Of a stretch of 64,000 bases of DNA, positions 42,075 to 53,559 are shown one piece after another. The DNA lies in the NCBI RefSeq assembly GCF_029784155.1, contig NC_073692.1, positions 319,691,641 to 319,755,640 of the forward strand, in the 5' to 3' direction. The notes below the pieces were generated by a model that was given only the letters and a program-made list of their open reading frames with translations, ran no database searches and was not told where the DNA came from. The stretch is from Uranotaenia lowii (taxonomy: Eukaryota > Arthropoda > Insecta > Diptera > Culicidae). Each line of letters opens with the position of its first letter. Position 1 is the stretch's first letter. The position numbers were made by a program, and so were the translations under genes.

Positions 42075-43290
42075 TTATGGATTTAGCAGCAGCAAGCTCA
42101 CAATCATAACTGAACTTAACCCAACGGTCCACCGATTTATCCTTGCACCATTGGATTTGGAATCCGACTTATTGTTAACCATAATCCCATTGCTGGAACC
42201 AGCTTCATGCATTACATCCCGCGATGAATCTTTACCCGTTCTCAAATTATCACCTGAGGGTGTACCGGCGAAGGTATTTCTCGGAGTTGTCACCGTTGCC
42301 GGGACGCTCATCGGAGGTCCACCGGCCTTCGTGGGCATTCCAGCGACCAACAGTTCCTCATTTTTACAGCACATTCCAGCTTCGACCCGATATCCGATAG
42401 CACAGTTTCCGGCAGGGCGAGCCACCGGAAGTGTGATATTGTTTTCGGTTTCCAAAAACTTTTTCATCTTCAACAGGTATCCGCACTCGAACAGATTGCC
42501 CTCCAGGTAGACCTGCTTTAAACTTTTAACATCAACAAAATCCTGGTATTCGATTTCGCTGAATCCGTTATCGTTCAATCGAAGCACCGACAAACGTTCA
42601 AAGTTTTGGAAATAGTCAACCTTCAAATCGCTAGCCAGTAGATTGTTCATGGAAAAGTCTAACAGAGTTAGCGCAGGCATTTTGGGAACTTTTTCAGTCT
42701 TCAGATACAGGGCTCCAACATCGGCCATCAGCAAATACTCCAACTGTTCGAAACCGTCGAACATAAACAGGTCGATTTCATTATCGGCGGCCAGCTGCTG
42801 GTTCCGACTCAAATCCACGATTCGTACGTTCTTACAACTCTTGGTAACGTTGCTGATATCCCTGAGTCGATTCGACTGCAAATGGATCTCTCTCAAAGGA
42901 GAACTGGAACCAGCTTGATGCACGATAATCTTCTCGATGTAATTATCAATGGCATAAAGCTCCTCCAAAGCCGGAGTTATCACCACCGACCTTAACTTGC
43001 AGCCACCAACATTCAGCACCTTCAAATCTTGGCCGAACTTCTCCAGAAACTCCCTAGGAAGATCCATCATTTCCGAGTCTTCGAAAACCACCCGAGTATG
43101 TTTGCCCGGGGGAGCTTTGAATTCCGTTGATCCCGAGGAGTTGCGTGGGTATTGGACGCCGCGGAACACACAGAAGGTGGACTGTTCATGACCGTACGGC
43201 TCCAAACTGCACTCATATGTCTCGCCGTAAATGGAATGGCACAGGGTGGCAATTAGGACTAATACTAGAGCTGGCCATGGTATCGATGGG
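42075..43290 (-). CDS. Secreted leucine-rich-repeat protein, probably GPI-anchored (last exon)
   Basis: The only convincing host gene. The exon starts after an acceptor, CTTTATTTTAG, at 43290 and stays open to the stop at 42075-42077, 404 codons. It begins inside a signal peptide: the hydrophobic WPALVLVLIATLCHS is followed by a likely cleavage after IYG, then ETYECSLEPYG. The initiator ATG must be in an upstream exon not found here. At least seven LRRs follow, e.g. LKVLNVGGCKL, LREIHLQSNRL, VRIVDLSRNQQ, LTLLDFSMNNL, LSVLRLNDNGF, LKQVYLEGNLF. A Cys-containing cap comes next (FECGYLL; GNCAIGYRVEAGMCC). A Ser/Thr/Pro/Gly-rich stalk leads to a hydrophobic tail (WTVGLSSVMIVSLLLLNP) after a Ser/Asn/Gly region, which fits a GPI signal. 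It probably sits on the cell surface, binding a protein partner. Mosquito LRR immune proteins are the nearest comparison, but I cannot name an orthologue. Confidence 0.88.
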
Positions 43291-44429
43291 CTAAAATAAA
43301 GTTAAGGAGTTTATATTAGTGCTACCATTTGGTGGTTTAATTGAGATTGTCAGAATAATGAAGAACTTTTCACTTTCAATTGGTCCCGAACAGATAAAAT
43401 GCTTCACAAAATCGAGAAATGGAGCTAGCTAACTCCAGATCATGGTACTATCATTGCATACGCATGTGATCAAATTAATAGGTGAATTTTTAATTCGAAT
43501 TTTTAATACGAATCAGTGAATTATGTATGTTGTTAGTACTGTTAACAATATCTGGTTAAATTTTGCGTCAAAGTAAACATAAGAGATTGGATTAAACTGG
43601 TACCAAATACAATGTATTCCATTTTGACTAAAATAACTGAGTAGATAAGTTGTTGCAAAAACATTTCGAATGCTGCAGAAAGCGTTTGGAGATCATCCTC
43701 GGAAGAAGTGTTTTCATAAAAGTCCGTCGTGTAAGAAATTGTTGTACTTTGCCCCATTGTTGCGCAGGAAGACTAAAATTGTCAGTATCAATTTTTTTTT
43801 CAAAATGATACTAAATCAAGTAAATTGGCATGTTTTCTAATGAAATACATCTAATAAAATACATTTAACGACAGTTTTTTTTTCACATGGTTACTGTGCT
43901 AGTTGTTGTTGATTCTTGCAATGGCAAAGATGGTTTAAGACAGGGCACAACACAATTTTTGAGTTCATGGAAAAGTGATTGCCACTAATATTTTTATCTA
44001 TTTTTAGGGTTGTAGGAGGTACCATTCTCGAGATATTTATAAATAAAGATGGTTAATGGCATAAGTGATTTTTTTTCGGATAAATTGGACACTCATATAA
44101 AAAACAGTTATAATTGTTATACATCGTTGTAAAAAGTTCCGAGTTATCGCATGAAAAAAAAAACAAATTTCAAAATTTTTAAGTGCAATCTTTCTTTTTT
44201 CTCCAAATTTCTTAGCTTAAATCTCTTTTTTCAAGTTGCAGATCTGTACTAACAAGTTTTGAAAAGTTTAACTACGACCACTTGCGACGAAGAGTTTTAG
44301 AGCACTTTGAAAGTTGTGCCGTATTCAGTTTTCAGGTCCATTTTCCATGCGAGATTAAAAAAGTTATGGATAAATTTTGATATAGTTATCAAAATAATCA
44401 ACTCTGGGTCGCAATTTAAAAAAAGTTAT
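43291..44429. other. Upstream region/intron of the LRR gene
   Basis: The first exon of the LRR gene, with its ATG, should lie on the minus strand here or beyond. I found no convincing short exon with a donor. No other gene is supported. Confidence 0.4.
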
Positions 44430-44446
44430 CAAAATATTTTTGTCCA

Positions 44447-46585
44447 GTGCTGATCTTAATCCAAACGCTCAAATTTAACCAAATAGAATTTCCAGCGCTT
44501 TCAAATCATGATTTGATTTTTGCCTCTTTAGATTTCAACACGATTCGTACAATTCAAACTTACTCTTATCGCGACTACAATAGAATAAATCAAGTCATGT
44601 TGATTCAAGAGTTTAATACAGTCGATTGGAATCTAATTTATAGTATGGATGATCCTGATATCTTGTTAGACTTTTTCAACTTAAATATTGGCAATACTTT
44701 TGAGAAATGCGTACCAATACGTCATGGTAAAACTAAACCGAAAAATAGCCCTTGGTTTAATTCAAATGTAGAACGAGCAATCGTAGATAGAAACTTAGCG
44801 TACAAACAATGGAAAATCACACGTGAAATAGATCATCTTGCCTCTTATAGAAGACTTCGAAATCGTGTCAATCTTCTCGTTTATAATGCAAAAAGAAATT
44901 ACTTCAATAGTTATTTTGATCTTAAACTACCATCAAAATCGTTATGGAAAAGATTAAAAAATACCGGAATTGTCAAAACATGCTCCCAACCGTCAAATGA
45001 TTTTCATGCCGAAGAAATAAATCACGCTTTTTCCAAAGTATTCACTCGCAAAAACATGCAAAATACAAATATTTTCTTATCAACATGGGGTTCTTTTTCT
45101 TTTCATGAAGTTCAAGAGTATGAAGTATTAAACTACATTTTCGATATCCAATCTGACGCAATTGGGTTGGATGAAATTCCTCTAAGATTCATCAAACGAC
45201 TTCTTCCAGACATTTTAAAACCTATTACCTATATTTTTAATAAAATTTTAAGTTCTGGAAAATATCCTCAAATATGGAAACATTCTAAAATAATCCCAAT
45301 CAAAAAGAAACCCAACTTAAGCTCGTTGGACAATCTTCGTCCTATTCTTTGTGCATTATCTAAAGTTTTCGAAAAAATCTTAAAATCCCAAATTTGTGAT
45401 TATGTATCTCAAAATGAACTAATTAGTACCTACCAATCTGGTTATCGACAAAAGCATAGCACAAAAACAGCTATGATAAAAGTATTAGACGACATAGGCT
45501 TAGTCATCGACAAGTCTCAATCTGTTGTTATGGTTCTTCTTGATTTCTCAAAAGCATTCGACACGATTAATCACGCTGTCCTTCGTAGGAAACTGTCAGA
45601 AAATTTTGGTTTCGGATTTCAAGCAATTTCGTTGATAAACTCGTATTTAACTAATCGTTTTCAAACTGTTCTCAATAACGCTCAATATTCAGCGCTGCTT
45701 CCAATCATATCTGGAGTTCCTCAGGGATCTATTCTAGGACCCATTCTTTTTACACTATACATAAACGATCTCCCAAACATTCTTAAATACTTTCAAATAC
45801 ATATTTTTGCAGATGATGTTCAGCTTTTTTTAGACTGTACAAACTTGTCAGAACAGTGCATTAACGTTCGTATCAATGATGATCTCCAGAGAGTACATGC
45901 TTGGTCAATAAGAAATGCTTTATCGTTAAATGTTAATAAATCACATGCAGTCCTACTGAATAAAAATAATACGATGCAAATAGTTCCGAAAATCGGCAAT
46001 ATTCCTGTGACTATTGTCTCGGATGCCGTAAGTTTAGGTTTTAAAATACAAAGTAATTTCAAATGGGATTCGTATATACTCCAACAGTATGGGAAAATAT
46101 ACTATTCTTTAAGAACCCTTCGTCATTACAAAATCTTTATGAACACTGACTTGAAGATACAACTTTTCAAGGCATTGATATTTCCCCATTTTATCGCCTG
46201 CGATTTTTTACAGTTTCAAGTTTCCCAAGCGGTTCTTAACAAACTTCGTATTGCTCTTAATTCTTGCGTGAGATTTGCTTTCTACCTAAACCGAATTGAC
46301 CATGTTTCGCATTTGCAAACTCGTTTAATTGGATGTTCCTCTGAAAATTTTCCAAAAATCCGATGTTGCCTATTTATTTTCAATTTGTTCCATAGTAAGA
46401 AGCCTACTTATCTTTACATTAAATTATCTCAACTAAGAAATTCTAGAGCATTAAAATTTGTCATTCCTCGTCAAGGATCAGAGCTTTACAGCAATTCGTT
46501 TTTTGTTAGAGGTGTGAGCTATTGGAATGCACTTCCCAATTCTTTAACGTTAGAAAATTCGTTTGCAGTTTTAAGAAAAAAATGA
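44447..46585 (+). CDS. CR1-group LINE reverse transcriptase, N-terminally truncated
   Basis: 712 codons, uninterrupted. The first 40 or so residues are the end of the AP endonuclease (FPALSNHDLIFASL, the conserved SNHD region). The rest of the nuclease is lost by 5' truncation, so the first ATG is not the original start. RT motifs follow: DEIPLRFIKRLLP, LRPILCALSKVFEKIL, STYQSGYRQKHSTKTA, LLDFSKAFDTINHAVL, SGVPQGSILGPILF, IFADDVQLFLD (catalytic), LSLNVNKSHAVLL. The C-terminal region (YWNALPNSL) is typical of the group. An open frame of this length in a truncated, non-mobile copy suggests a recent insertion. Confidence 0.88.
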   Translation: MLILIQTLKFNQIEFPALSNHDLIFASLDFNTIRTIQTYSYRDYNRINQVMLIQEFNTVDWNLIYSMDDPDILLDFFNLNIGNTFEKCVPIRHGKTKPKNSPWFNSNVERAIVDRNLAYKQWKITREIDHLASYRRLRNRVNLLVYNAKRNYFNSYFDLKLPSKSLWKRLKNTGIVKTCSQPSNDFHAEEINHAFSKVFTRKNMQNTNIFLSTWGSFSFHEVQEYEVLNYIFDIQSDAIGLDEIPLRFIKRLLPDILKPITYIFNKILSSGKYPQIWKHSKIIPIKKKPNLSSLDNLRPILCALSKVFEKILKSQICDYVSQNELISTYQSGYRQKHSTKTAMIKVLDDIGLVIDKSQSVVMVLLDFSKAFDTINHAVLRRKLSENFGFGFQAISLINSYLTNRFQTVLNNAQYSALLPIISGVPQGSILGPILFTLYINDLPNILKYFQIHIFADDVQLFLDCTNLSEQCINVRINDDLQRVHAWSIRNALSLNVNKSHAVLLNKNNTMQIVPKIGNIPVTIVSDAVSLGFKIQSNFKWDSYILQQYGKIYYSLRTLRHYKIFMNTDLKIQLFKALIFPHFIACDFLQFQVSQAVLNKLRIALNSCVRFAFYLNRIDHVSHLQTRLIGCSSENFPKIRCCLFIFNLFHSKKPTYLYIKLSQLRNSRALKFVIPRQGSELYSNSFFVRGVSYWNALPNSLTLENSFAVLRKK

Positions 46586-46694
46586 TTGAGCACTTTACAA
46601 ATTTAGTTTGAGTTTTTTTTATTATTGTTTGAATTATTTCTATCAACGCACAAAATGTAACATTAAAAAAGATGTAATATCTTACGTTACTGAA

Positions 46695-46746
46695 TAAATA
46701 ATTAATAATAATAATAATAATAATAAAAATAATAATAATAATAAAA
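46695..46746 (+). repeat. (AAT)n microsatellite tail
   Basis: About 15 AAT units with one AAAAT interruption, at the 3' end of the LINE. Confidence 0.85.
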
Positions 46747-46939
46747 TCCTGATCTAGAACCTGATATCAATCTTGATTCAGATCTTAATTCTGATTTTGA
46801 TCCTGAACGTAATCCTGATGTACATATATCAAAAGCTTTTTGATTCAAAACCCTGATTTAGATTTTGATCCCGTACCTTTAAGCTAGAGATGTGTATTCC
46901 CACAGCCCATTAAAAATAATTTCAATGGCTTTCTTTCTT
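46747..46939. repeat. CTGAT-rich simple sequence
   Basis: Repeated CCTGAT / TTGAT / TCTGAT words (e.g. GATCTAGAACCTGATATC) fill 46746-46880, an imperfect low-complexity repeat. Nothing coding is seen. Confidence 0.5.
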
Positions 46940-47065
46940 GCCTTATAAGATACGAAGTTACGGTCGTCAACAACAGTGTTTAAAAGAAAATTTTCTTCGG
47001 AGAATTTAAAAATTGGCACAAAACCATAAGCAGGCTCGGCTCCACAAAAGAAACAAAAAAAAAGC
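46940..47065 (+). repeat. Dispersed repeat, GATACGAAGTTA family, copy 2
   Basis: Direct match to 29035-29160, with ATAAGATACGAAGTTA, AGCAGGCT and CCACA...GAAACAAAAA conserved. Confidence 0.6.
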
Positions 47066-48993
47066 AAAAAACAAGGAAATTATTGTCTCACTTAATTTTT
47101 TACTCATGTTGATAATCAAGAGTAAGAAATAAAAATCCAAAAAAAATAAATTTTACTGTATTGTTTTGAATTAAAAAAAAATTGCGAATTGAAATGTGAA
47201 TTTTTTTTAGGAAAAAATTTAAAGGTATATGATTTAAGGGCACGGAAATTCAGACTTGAAAAACATAAATAAAATTATCAAAAATATTCCTAAAAATTTA
47301 ATTAGCTTGACTTTGAAATTAGATTTTTTTTTTCGAATCAGATAATAAAATTTAATAAATTAATTTAAAAAATAAAACAAAACTTAAATATGAAAAAGAT
47401 AGGTTCTTTTAACATATAAGATTTTTTTTTCAATAAACATGTCCAACCATTACTAAAACTAATTTATAGAATTTTATTGAGTAACTCAAAGGAACAGCAT
47501 TTTGGTGCTTATGTTTTAATGATTCATTTGGTAGATTCTAGCGTCTTGAACTCGAATCTTTTGTCAATCTAATTCTGATTTCGTTTATTATACTTCATTC
47601 AATTAAGGAATAATATTTTGATGCATGATCTAAAAAAGTTAAGTTCAACAGTTTTTTCAAAATTTGGAAAGATATCATTAAAGCATTTTTTTTATATTAT
47701 ATTTTTTGATATTAGTGCAGAATGTTTACTAAAAAAAACTTGATTTCAAATTTTTTGGAACCTGTTAAAGATTAGTTTAATGCTTTAAAAGTATTTAACA
47801 TTCAATTTGTTTTAAAACTTCTTTAAAAATTCCTTAAATGGGGAAAAATAAACAATCAGAAAATTTCTATAACTTTTTTCACAGAACACAAAATTACTTG
47901 AAGCCTTAAAGCAAGTTGTGTAATGTAATGTAATGCTTTTCTTTTCAAGTTTTGCCAAAAAAGTGCAGAACCTTCTGTAGTAATTTTAAATTTATTTGAA
48001 AAGTTATTTCAATAACAAAAGCTGATAGACAAGTTACACATTTAGAATAAGGGGCACTAAAGTGAGTCGAAATAACGTCTCAAATTTATTTCTCCTCGGA
48101 AAAATGTAAATTTTGTGGCCTTGTGTAATTTATCAAAACCTTTTCGAAAAGAAAGCATAGGTAAGCCTTTAGAAGAACTCTATGTAAAATTGAGAATGAA
48201 ATTGGTTTCTTGAAGAATATTTTTTCATCAGCATAACATTTTTAATGACCTAAGCAATTTATTTAAATCAAAATGTTTAGTAGTAAAGTAGAAGATATTA
48301 GATTCTAGATATTGTTTTGATAAATCTGTTGACCATCGTGAAAGGTAAACGCCTGTTTCATTGTTTCCAACTTGTCGATATATAAATACCGCCGGAGGGG
48401 AGCCAAATTTCTGACTTGCTTGTTAAAACTTATTTTTAAACACCTTTTTTTTTATTTTTCCGCTACTACGGTGAAAATTTTACTTGAAAAAATCTCCATG
48501 GGGAGGGGAGGGGGGTGGGGGCGGTTGTACAATGATCAAAAAAATGGTTCTTGGGAACAGAAGCTCATTCTCAATGTTCAAAACTGATGCTCTCTCTTTG
48601 AACATCAATAACGGTGCCGGACACGTCCCAGTAGTCAATAGATAGCGAGGAAAAATAGAGAAAAAGATGAAAGATATAAAATTGCGCTTTAGGACCGAGG
48701 TCACCTCTGAATCCTAGCAAAAATATGTTTTTGGAAGTGTGGGTAAAAGGATGAGATCTGGAAACATTTATGACAGATGCATGGATCTTTTTATTTCCAT
48801 CTTTTTTTGTTTACTCCTACAGTTTTACAAACAAAAAATTTAGTTATGATTTTACCGAAATTCCCCAAATTTCCTAAGGGATGAGGTGGTTATCAAATTT
48901 TTAGCTTTGAAAAGGAAAAATCGGAAATATCATGCTTTCCAAATAGCTCAAGAATTACTATTAACTGATATGTTACTGTAGGAAAGCCTTTAG
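47066..48993. other. AT-rich intergenic sequence
   Basis: Contains the second copy of the GTGCTTATGTTTTA repeat at 47490-47590 and a G-rich run at 48500-48525. The segment around 48600-48720 faintly resembles the 3' UTR of the R1-type element at 31800-31870. No gene was recognised. Confidence 0.4.
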
Positions 48994-49189
48994 GGTGTCA
49001 TTTTGACACCATTTCAAGTTTGAAGGCTTGTAACTTTTCTCAGAAGCTTCAAAATACAAAAATTTCTTCGGGGACCCTAAATGAATTCAAAAGTTCTTCA
49101 ATATTGCATCTTTACTTTATTTATGGACGAACCCCGGAAGCCTGGACAAAAAAACTCCCTTTTCCGACTTATGGTGTTATTTTGACACC
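48994..49189. repeat. Two GTGTCA-TGACAC palindromes
   Basis: GGTGTCATTTTGACACC (48994-49010) and GGTGTTATTTTGACACC (49173-49189) flank the long hairpin on the left. A third copy, GGTGTCAAATTGACACT, is at 54095-54111 on the right, beyond the RTE insertion. They may mark the ends of the element that contains the hairpin. Confidence 0.55.
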
Positions 49190-49220
49190 ACAAAAGTAAA
49201 ATCTATTTAAGTCGTCTATT

Positions 49221-50470
49221 TTACACGTCCAAAAAAAATATTTGCCCTATGCATATGAAAACTGAAGTTAATGCCTACATCATGAAGACAAGAAATATTT
49301 TTTTACTTTTTTTTTATTGAAATGGTCACAAAAAGTTAAAAAAAAGTGGTCTAAAAAACCTACTTTTCATTCGATTGCTAGTAAATAATGTTTTAGCGAT
49401 GGTAGAGTTTAAGAAAAAATATGACTACAAACTTTATTAAAATTCCAACAATTTGCTGTCTTTAGATTTTTGATGCAACAAAAATTGAAATTACTGGAAT
49501 TTTTCAAAGTTCACTACTTTGCGCAATTTTTTTGCAAATTGAAATTTCATCTCTTTTTGTGGTCCACCGTCAGGTTGTACCCGGATTTTCAGTGCTTTTA
49601 CTTTGTTTGGACCAATCAAAAGTATATTCATTGGAAAGCAAATTTAATCTACATTCTAGTGAGGTGCCACAAATCACGCTGTGAGATTTCACAAAAATGT
49701 GAAAAATAAACGTAAAATCATTAAAGAATTTCTAGAACTACAAGCAGCGCGTCCAGCAAAACGTGTTTGTTTGCTCTCCGAGTAGGTACGGTGGGTAGTG
49801 GTTCGGGCAGAGAGCGAAGCCGACAGACGAAATAACGATGCGTGTCGTGCATTTCTTCGTCTGTCGGCTTCGCTCTCTGCCCGAATCACCACTCACCGTA
49901 CCTACTCGGAGAGCAAACAAACACGTTTTGCTGGACGCGCTGCTTGTAGTTTTAGAAATTCAGGAATGATTTTGCGTTTATAATTTTCACATTTTTGTGA
50001 AATCTCACAGCGTGATTTGTTGCACCTCACTAGAATGTAGATTAAATTTGCTTTCCAATGAATATACTTTTGATTGGTCCAAACAAAGTAAAAGCACTGA
50101 TAATCCGGGTACAACCTGACGGTGGACCACAAAAAGAAATGAAATTTTAATTTGTAAAAAAATCGTGCAAAATAGTGAACTTTGAAAAATTCCAGTAATT
50201 TTAATTTTTGTTGCATTAAAAATCTAAAGACAGTAAAATGTTGGAATTTTAATAGATTTCGTAGTCATATTTTTTTTCAAAACTCTACCATCGCTCAAAC
50301 AGTATTTACTAGAAATTGAATGAAAAGTAGGTTTTTTAGACCGCTTTTTTGAACTTTTTGAGACCATTTCATTTAAAAAAAAAAGGTAAAAAAATATTTC
50401 TTGTCTTCATGATGTAGGCATTAACTTCAGCTTTCATATTCATAAGGCAAATATTTTTTTGGACTTGTAA
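49221..50470. repeat. Very long inverted repeat, about 612-bp arms
   Basis: The left arm 49221-49831 and right arm 49856-50470 are reverse complements with few differences, around a 24-nt loop (49832-49855). The inner 100 bp are nearly perfect (AGAGCGAAGCCGACAGACGA and complement); the outer parts show more indels. No protein is encoded. If transcribed, it would fold to double-stranded RNA. It may be a fold-back transposon or an inverted duplication. Confidence 0.92.
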
Positions 50471-50578
50471 TATATGAACTACAGCAGTTTTCGTGAGGCA
50501 TGTTTTTTCGTTTTTTTTCTTTTATGCTGAATAACGAGAAAACTAGTAACTTTAGCTATATATAATCTATCTATCTAT

Positions 50579-52741
50579 CTAAGGGTCCAGCGCCGATTGA
50601 CCGGCGCATAGGGCTGAGATAAAAGATCTCCACTGCTGGCGATCCGGAGCCAGCGTCTTCACTTGCTGCCAGCCAAGGTTCTCGTCAACTGTGCGGATTT
50701 CGGCGGCTAGACTTCGCCGCCACGAGCTTTTGGGCCTGCCTCTTCTTCGATGCCCATCTGGATTCCAGTCAAGCGCCTCTCTGCAAATCTCGTTTTCATC
50801 TCTTCGCAGCGTGTGCCCAATCCATCTCCACTTACGTTCCCGAATCTCGATTTCTAGCGCCTTTTGATGACACCGGCGATGAAGTTCAACGTTTGAGATC
50901 CAGTTGCCAGGCCACCAATCGCGGATGATGTTCCGCAGGCAGCGATTCACAAAAACTTGCAGTTTTCGCGTCGTCACCGCATATGTGCACCAAGTTTCAC
51001 ACCCGTACAGCAATACGGATTTGACGTTTGAGTTGAAGATTCGGATCATAGTTCGTCGAGAGATCTGGCGTGACCGCCAGATGTTTCGGAGACTCGCAAA
51101 CGCAAATCGGGCTTTTCTGATCCGGGTTTCGATGTCCTTCTTGGTACCACCATCAGGCGTAATCTGGCTACCAAGATACTGGAAGCACTCCACTGTCTCA
51201 ACCTGTTGTCCAGCTACCACGAAATTGGAACGATTTTCTGTATTGATTTCCATCGACTTGGTCTTTCCGACATTGATTTTGAGACCTGCTGCCTTGGAGC
51301 TTTCGGTGAGGTCGTCGAGTTTGCTCTGCATGTCTTGTTGTGTTTGGACGAGCAAAACAATATCGTCTGCCAGGTCAAGGTCGTTCAGTTGCTCCATGGT
51401 TGAAGGATTCTACGGCAATCCTCGGTTTGGTCTACAGTCAATCGATCCAGTCAAGATCTCATCCATTACGATGAGAAAAAGTAGCGGTGACAAAATACAT
51501 CCTTGTCTCACTCCAGCAGTTACCGGGATTGGTTCGGACAAGACACCGTCGTGCAAGACCTTGCACGAAAATGCCTCGTACTGTGCTTCGATAAGATGGA
51601 CTAGTTTCTCTGAGACCCCTCGTCGTCTAAGAGCAGCCCAGATGTTTTCGTGGTTCAGTCGGTCAAATGCTTTTTCGAAATCAACGAACACCAGCAGAAG
51701 AGAGTCCTGGAATTCGTTGATTTGTTCCAGCATTATTCGTAGCGTTGTGATGTGGTCCACACATGATCGTCCGGATCGGAATCCAGCTTGTTGCCGTCGG
51801 AGTGTAGCGTCGATTTTCTCCTGGATCCTGTTCAGGATCACTTTGCAGAGTACTTTGAGGGTTGTACAGATCAAAGTTATGCCACGCCAGTTACCGCACT
51901 CTGTTAGGTCTCCTTTCTTTGGGACCTTTACGAGGATACCCTGCATCCAGTCGGCCGGGAATGTTGCAGTATCCCAAATGTCAGCGAAAAGACGGTGCAA
52001 CATTTGTGCTGACAAGGCAGGGTCGGCTTTGAGCATTTCAGCAGGAATGCAATCGATTCCAGGCGCTTTGTTGGATTTCATGTCCTTGATTGCCGCTTCT
52101 ATTTCAGCCAGCGTGGGCGCTTCCGAGTTGACGCCATTAATGCGACTTACTGCGGGCGCCTCGAGCTGCGGGTTCTGTTGGCCATTGCTATTTGTAACTC
52201 GGAAAAGTTGTTCAAAATGCTCAGTCCAACGCTTGAGCTGATCTGTTCGATCTGTCAGCAGCTAACCTGCTCGGTCTTTCAGCGGCATTCTTGCATTAGT
52301 CCTTGCACCACTAAGGCGACGAGAAATATCATATAATAATCGGATATCTCCGATGGCGGCGGCTCTTTCTCCCTCTTCGGATAGGGAGTTTGTCCAGGCT
52401 CTCTTGTCTCGTCTACAAGCTCGTTTAACTGCCTTTTCCAGCTCCGCATATCGTAAGCGGGCGGCTGCTTTGGCTGACCCGGTACATGCCTGCTCAATTC
52501 CGACTTTCGTCTTTCTCCGATCATCGATCATCCTCCAGGTTTCATCCGACATCCATTCACTTCGTCTTCCACAAACTTTACCGAGAGTACCATGGCTCGT
52601 CGTGATAAAGGCATTCTTGATTCCACACCACTGTTCTTCGACTGTTCCGTCTGTCGGCAGCTCCGAGGCTCGGGATTCTAGCTGTTCAACGTATGCCCTT
52701 TTCACCTCTGGATTCTCCAACCGCGGACGTCGTATCGACAT
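50579..52741 (-). pseudogene. RTE reverse transcriptase part, broken
   Basis: Continues the polyprotein after a frameshift near 52715. A linker (RRLENPEVKRAYVEQLE is the junction sequence in the new frame) is followed by RT motifs: NKAPGIDCIPAEMLK, LVKVPKKGDLTECGNWRG, QQAGFRSGRSCVDH, VFVDFEKAFDRLN, GVRQGCILSPLLF, the catalytic LADDIVLL and ECFQYLGSQITPDGG. The C-terminal part (RKWRWIGHTLRR, RRGRPKSSWRR) is typical of RTE. In-frame stops: TAG 52262-52264 and TAG 51410-51412. Each is a single-base change, so damage is light. Confidence 0.9.
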
Positions 52742-53559
52742 CCGACTTTCTCCTCGCGCCGTTGGACACGCGCAACCCTCAGTCGTATCTCGCCAAGGAC
52801 GAGGTGATGGTCGGATGCAATGTCTGCGCTTCGTTTGTTGCGGACATCAAGAAGGCTCCTTCTCCATTTTCGGCTGATGCAGATGTGGTCAATTTGATTT
52901 TCTGTTCGGCCATCTCGGGATACCCAAGTGACCTTATGTGCTGGTCGATGGGGGAAGAGCGATCCACCGATCACCATGTTGTTGTTGCCACAAAATTCTA
53001 CAAACAGCTCTCCGTTTTCGCTCATCTGTCCTAGACCATGGCGCCCCATGATGCGCTCAAAGTCCTGATTATCGGAGCCAATCTTTGCGTTGAAGTCGCC
53101 TAAGTGGATTTGAATGTCACCCTTCGGAATTCTCTCAACCACGCTGTTCAATTGACTGTAAAACTGCTCTTTCTCCTGCAAATCGGCAACGTCAGTTGGC
53201 GCATAACACTGGACCATTGTAAGGTTTCTAACCCGTGTTCTGAATCTGGCTACGATTATTCTTTCGTTTATCGGTTCCCATCTTATGAGGGCCGCATGGG
53301 CCTGCGGGCTTAACAGGAAACCAACTCCTCGTTCCCGAGTAGCATGTTCTCCTCGTATGCCAGAGTAAAGCAGTACTTGCCCGGACTGTGTCTTGTGTTC
53401 TCCAGTGTTAGGCCAACGGACTTCGCTCAGTCCCAATATCTCTAGCTTGAGGCGGCTAGCTTCTCTAGCAAGTTGAGCCAGCTTTCCTGGCTGGGCAAGG
53501 GTCAAAACATTCCAAGTTCCAATTCTAGTCCGTGTTTTCATGCTAAAAGTCGTTGCCAA
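52702..53559 (-). CDS. RTE AP endonuclease part
   Basis: 285 codons, intact until the frameshift near 52715. Endonuclease motifs in order: RIGTWNVLTL (Asn of the active site), LSEVRW (Glu), YAPT, GDFNAKIG (Asp/Asn), DHICISRKW and SDHHLVLGEI (catalytic His). It nicks target DNA to prime reverse transcription. The start ATG at 53559 precedes the nuclease by about 10 codons; a longer 5' extension is not seen. The last dozen residues, after the frameshift, are not native. Confidence 0.9.
   Translation of the reverse strand: MATTFSMKTRTRIGTWNVLTLAQPGKLAQLAREASRLKLEILGLSEVRWPNTGEHKTQSGQVLLYSGIRGEHATRERGVGFLLSPQAHAALIRWEPINERIIVARFRTRVRNLTMVQCYAPTDVADLQEKEQFYSQLNSVVERIPKGDIQIHLGDFNAKIGSDNQDFERIMGRHGLGQMSENGELFVEFCGNNNMVIGGSLFPHRPAHKVTWVSRDGRTENQIDHICISRKWRRSLLDVRNKRSADIASDHHLVLGEIRLRVARVQRREEKVGCRYDVRGWRIQR

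Larger units (their letters stand above)
44430..46746 (+). mobile_element. 5'-truncated LINE of the CR1 group with (AAT)n tail
   Basis: The body starts inside the endonuclease domain near 44430, keeps an open RT frame, and ends in an AAT microsatellite instead of poly(A), a 3' end usual for CR1-group LINEs. No target duplication was identified. Confidence 0.8.
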
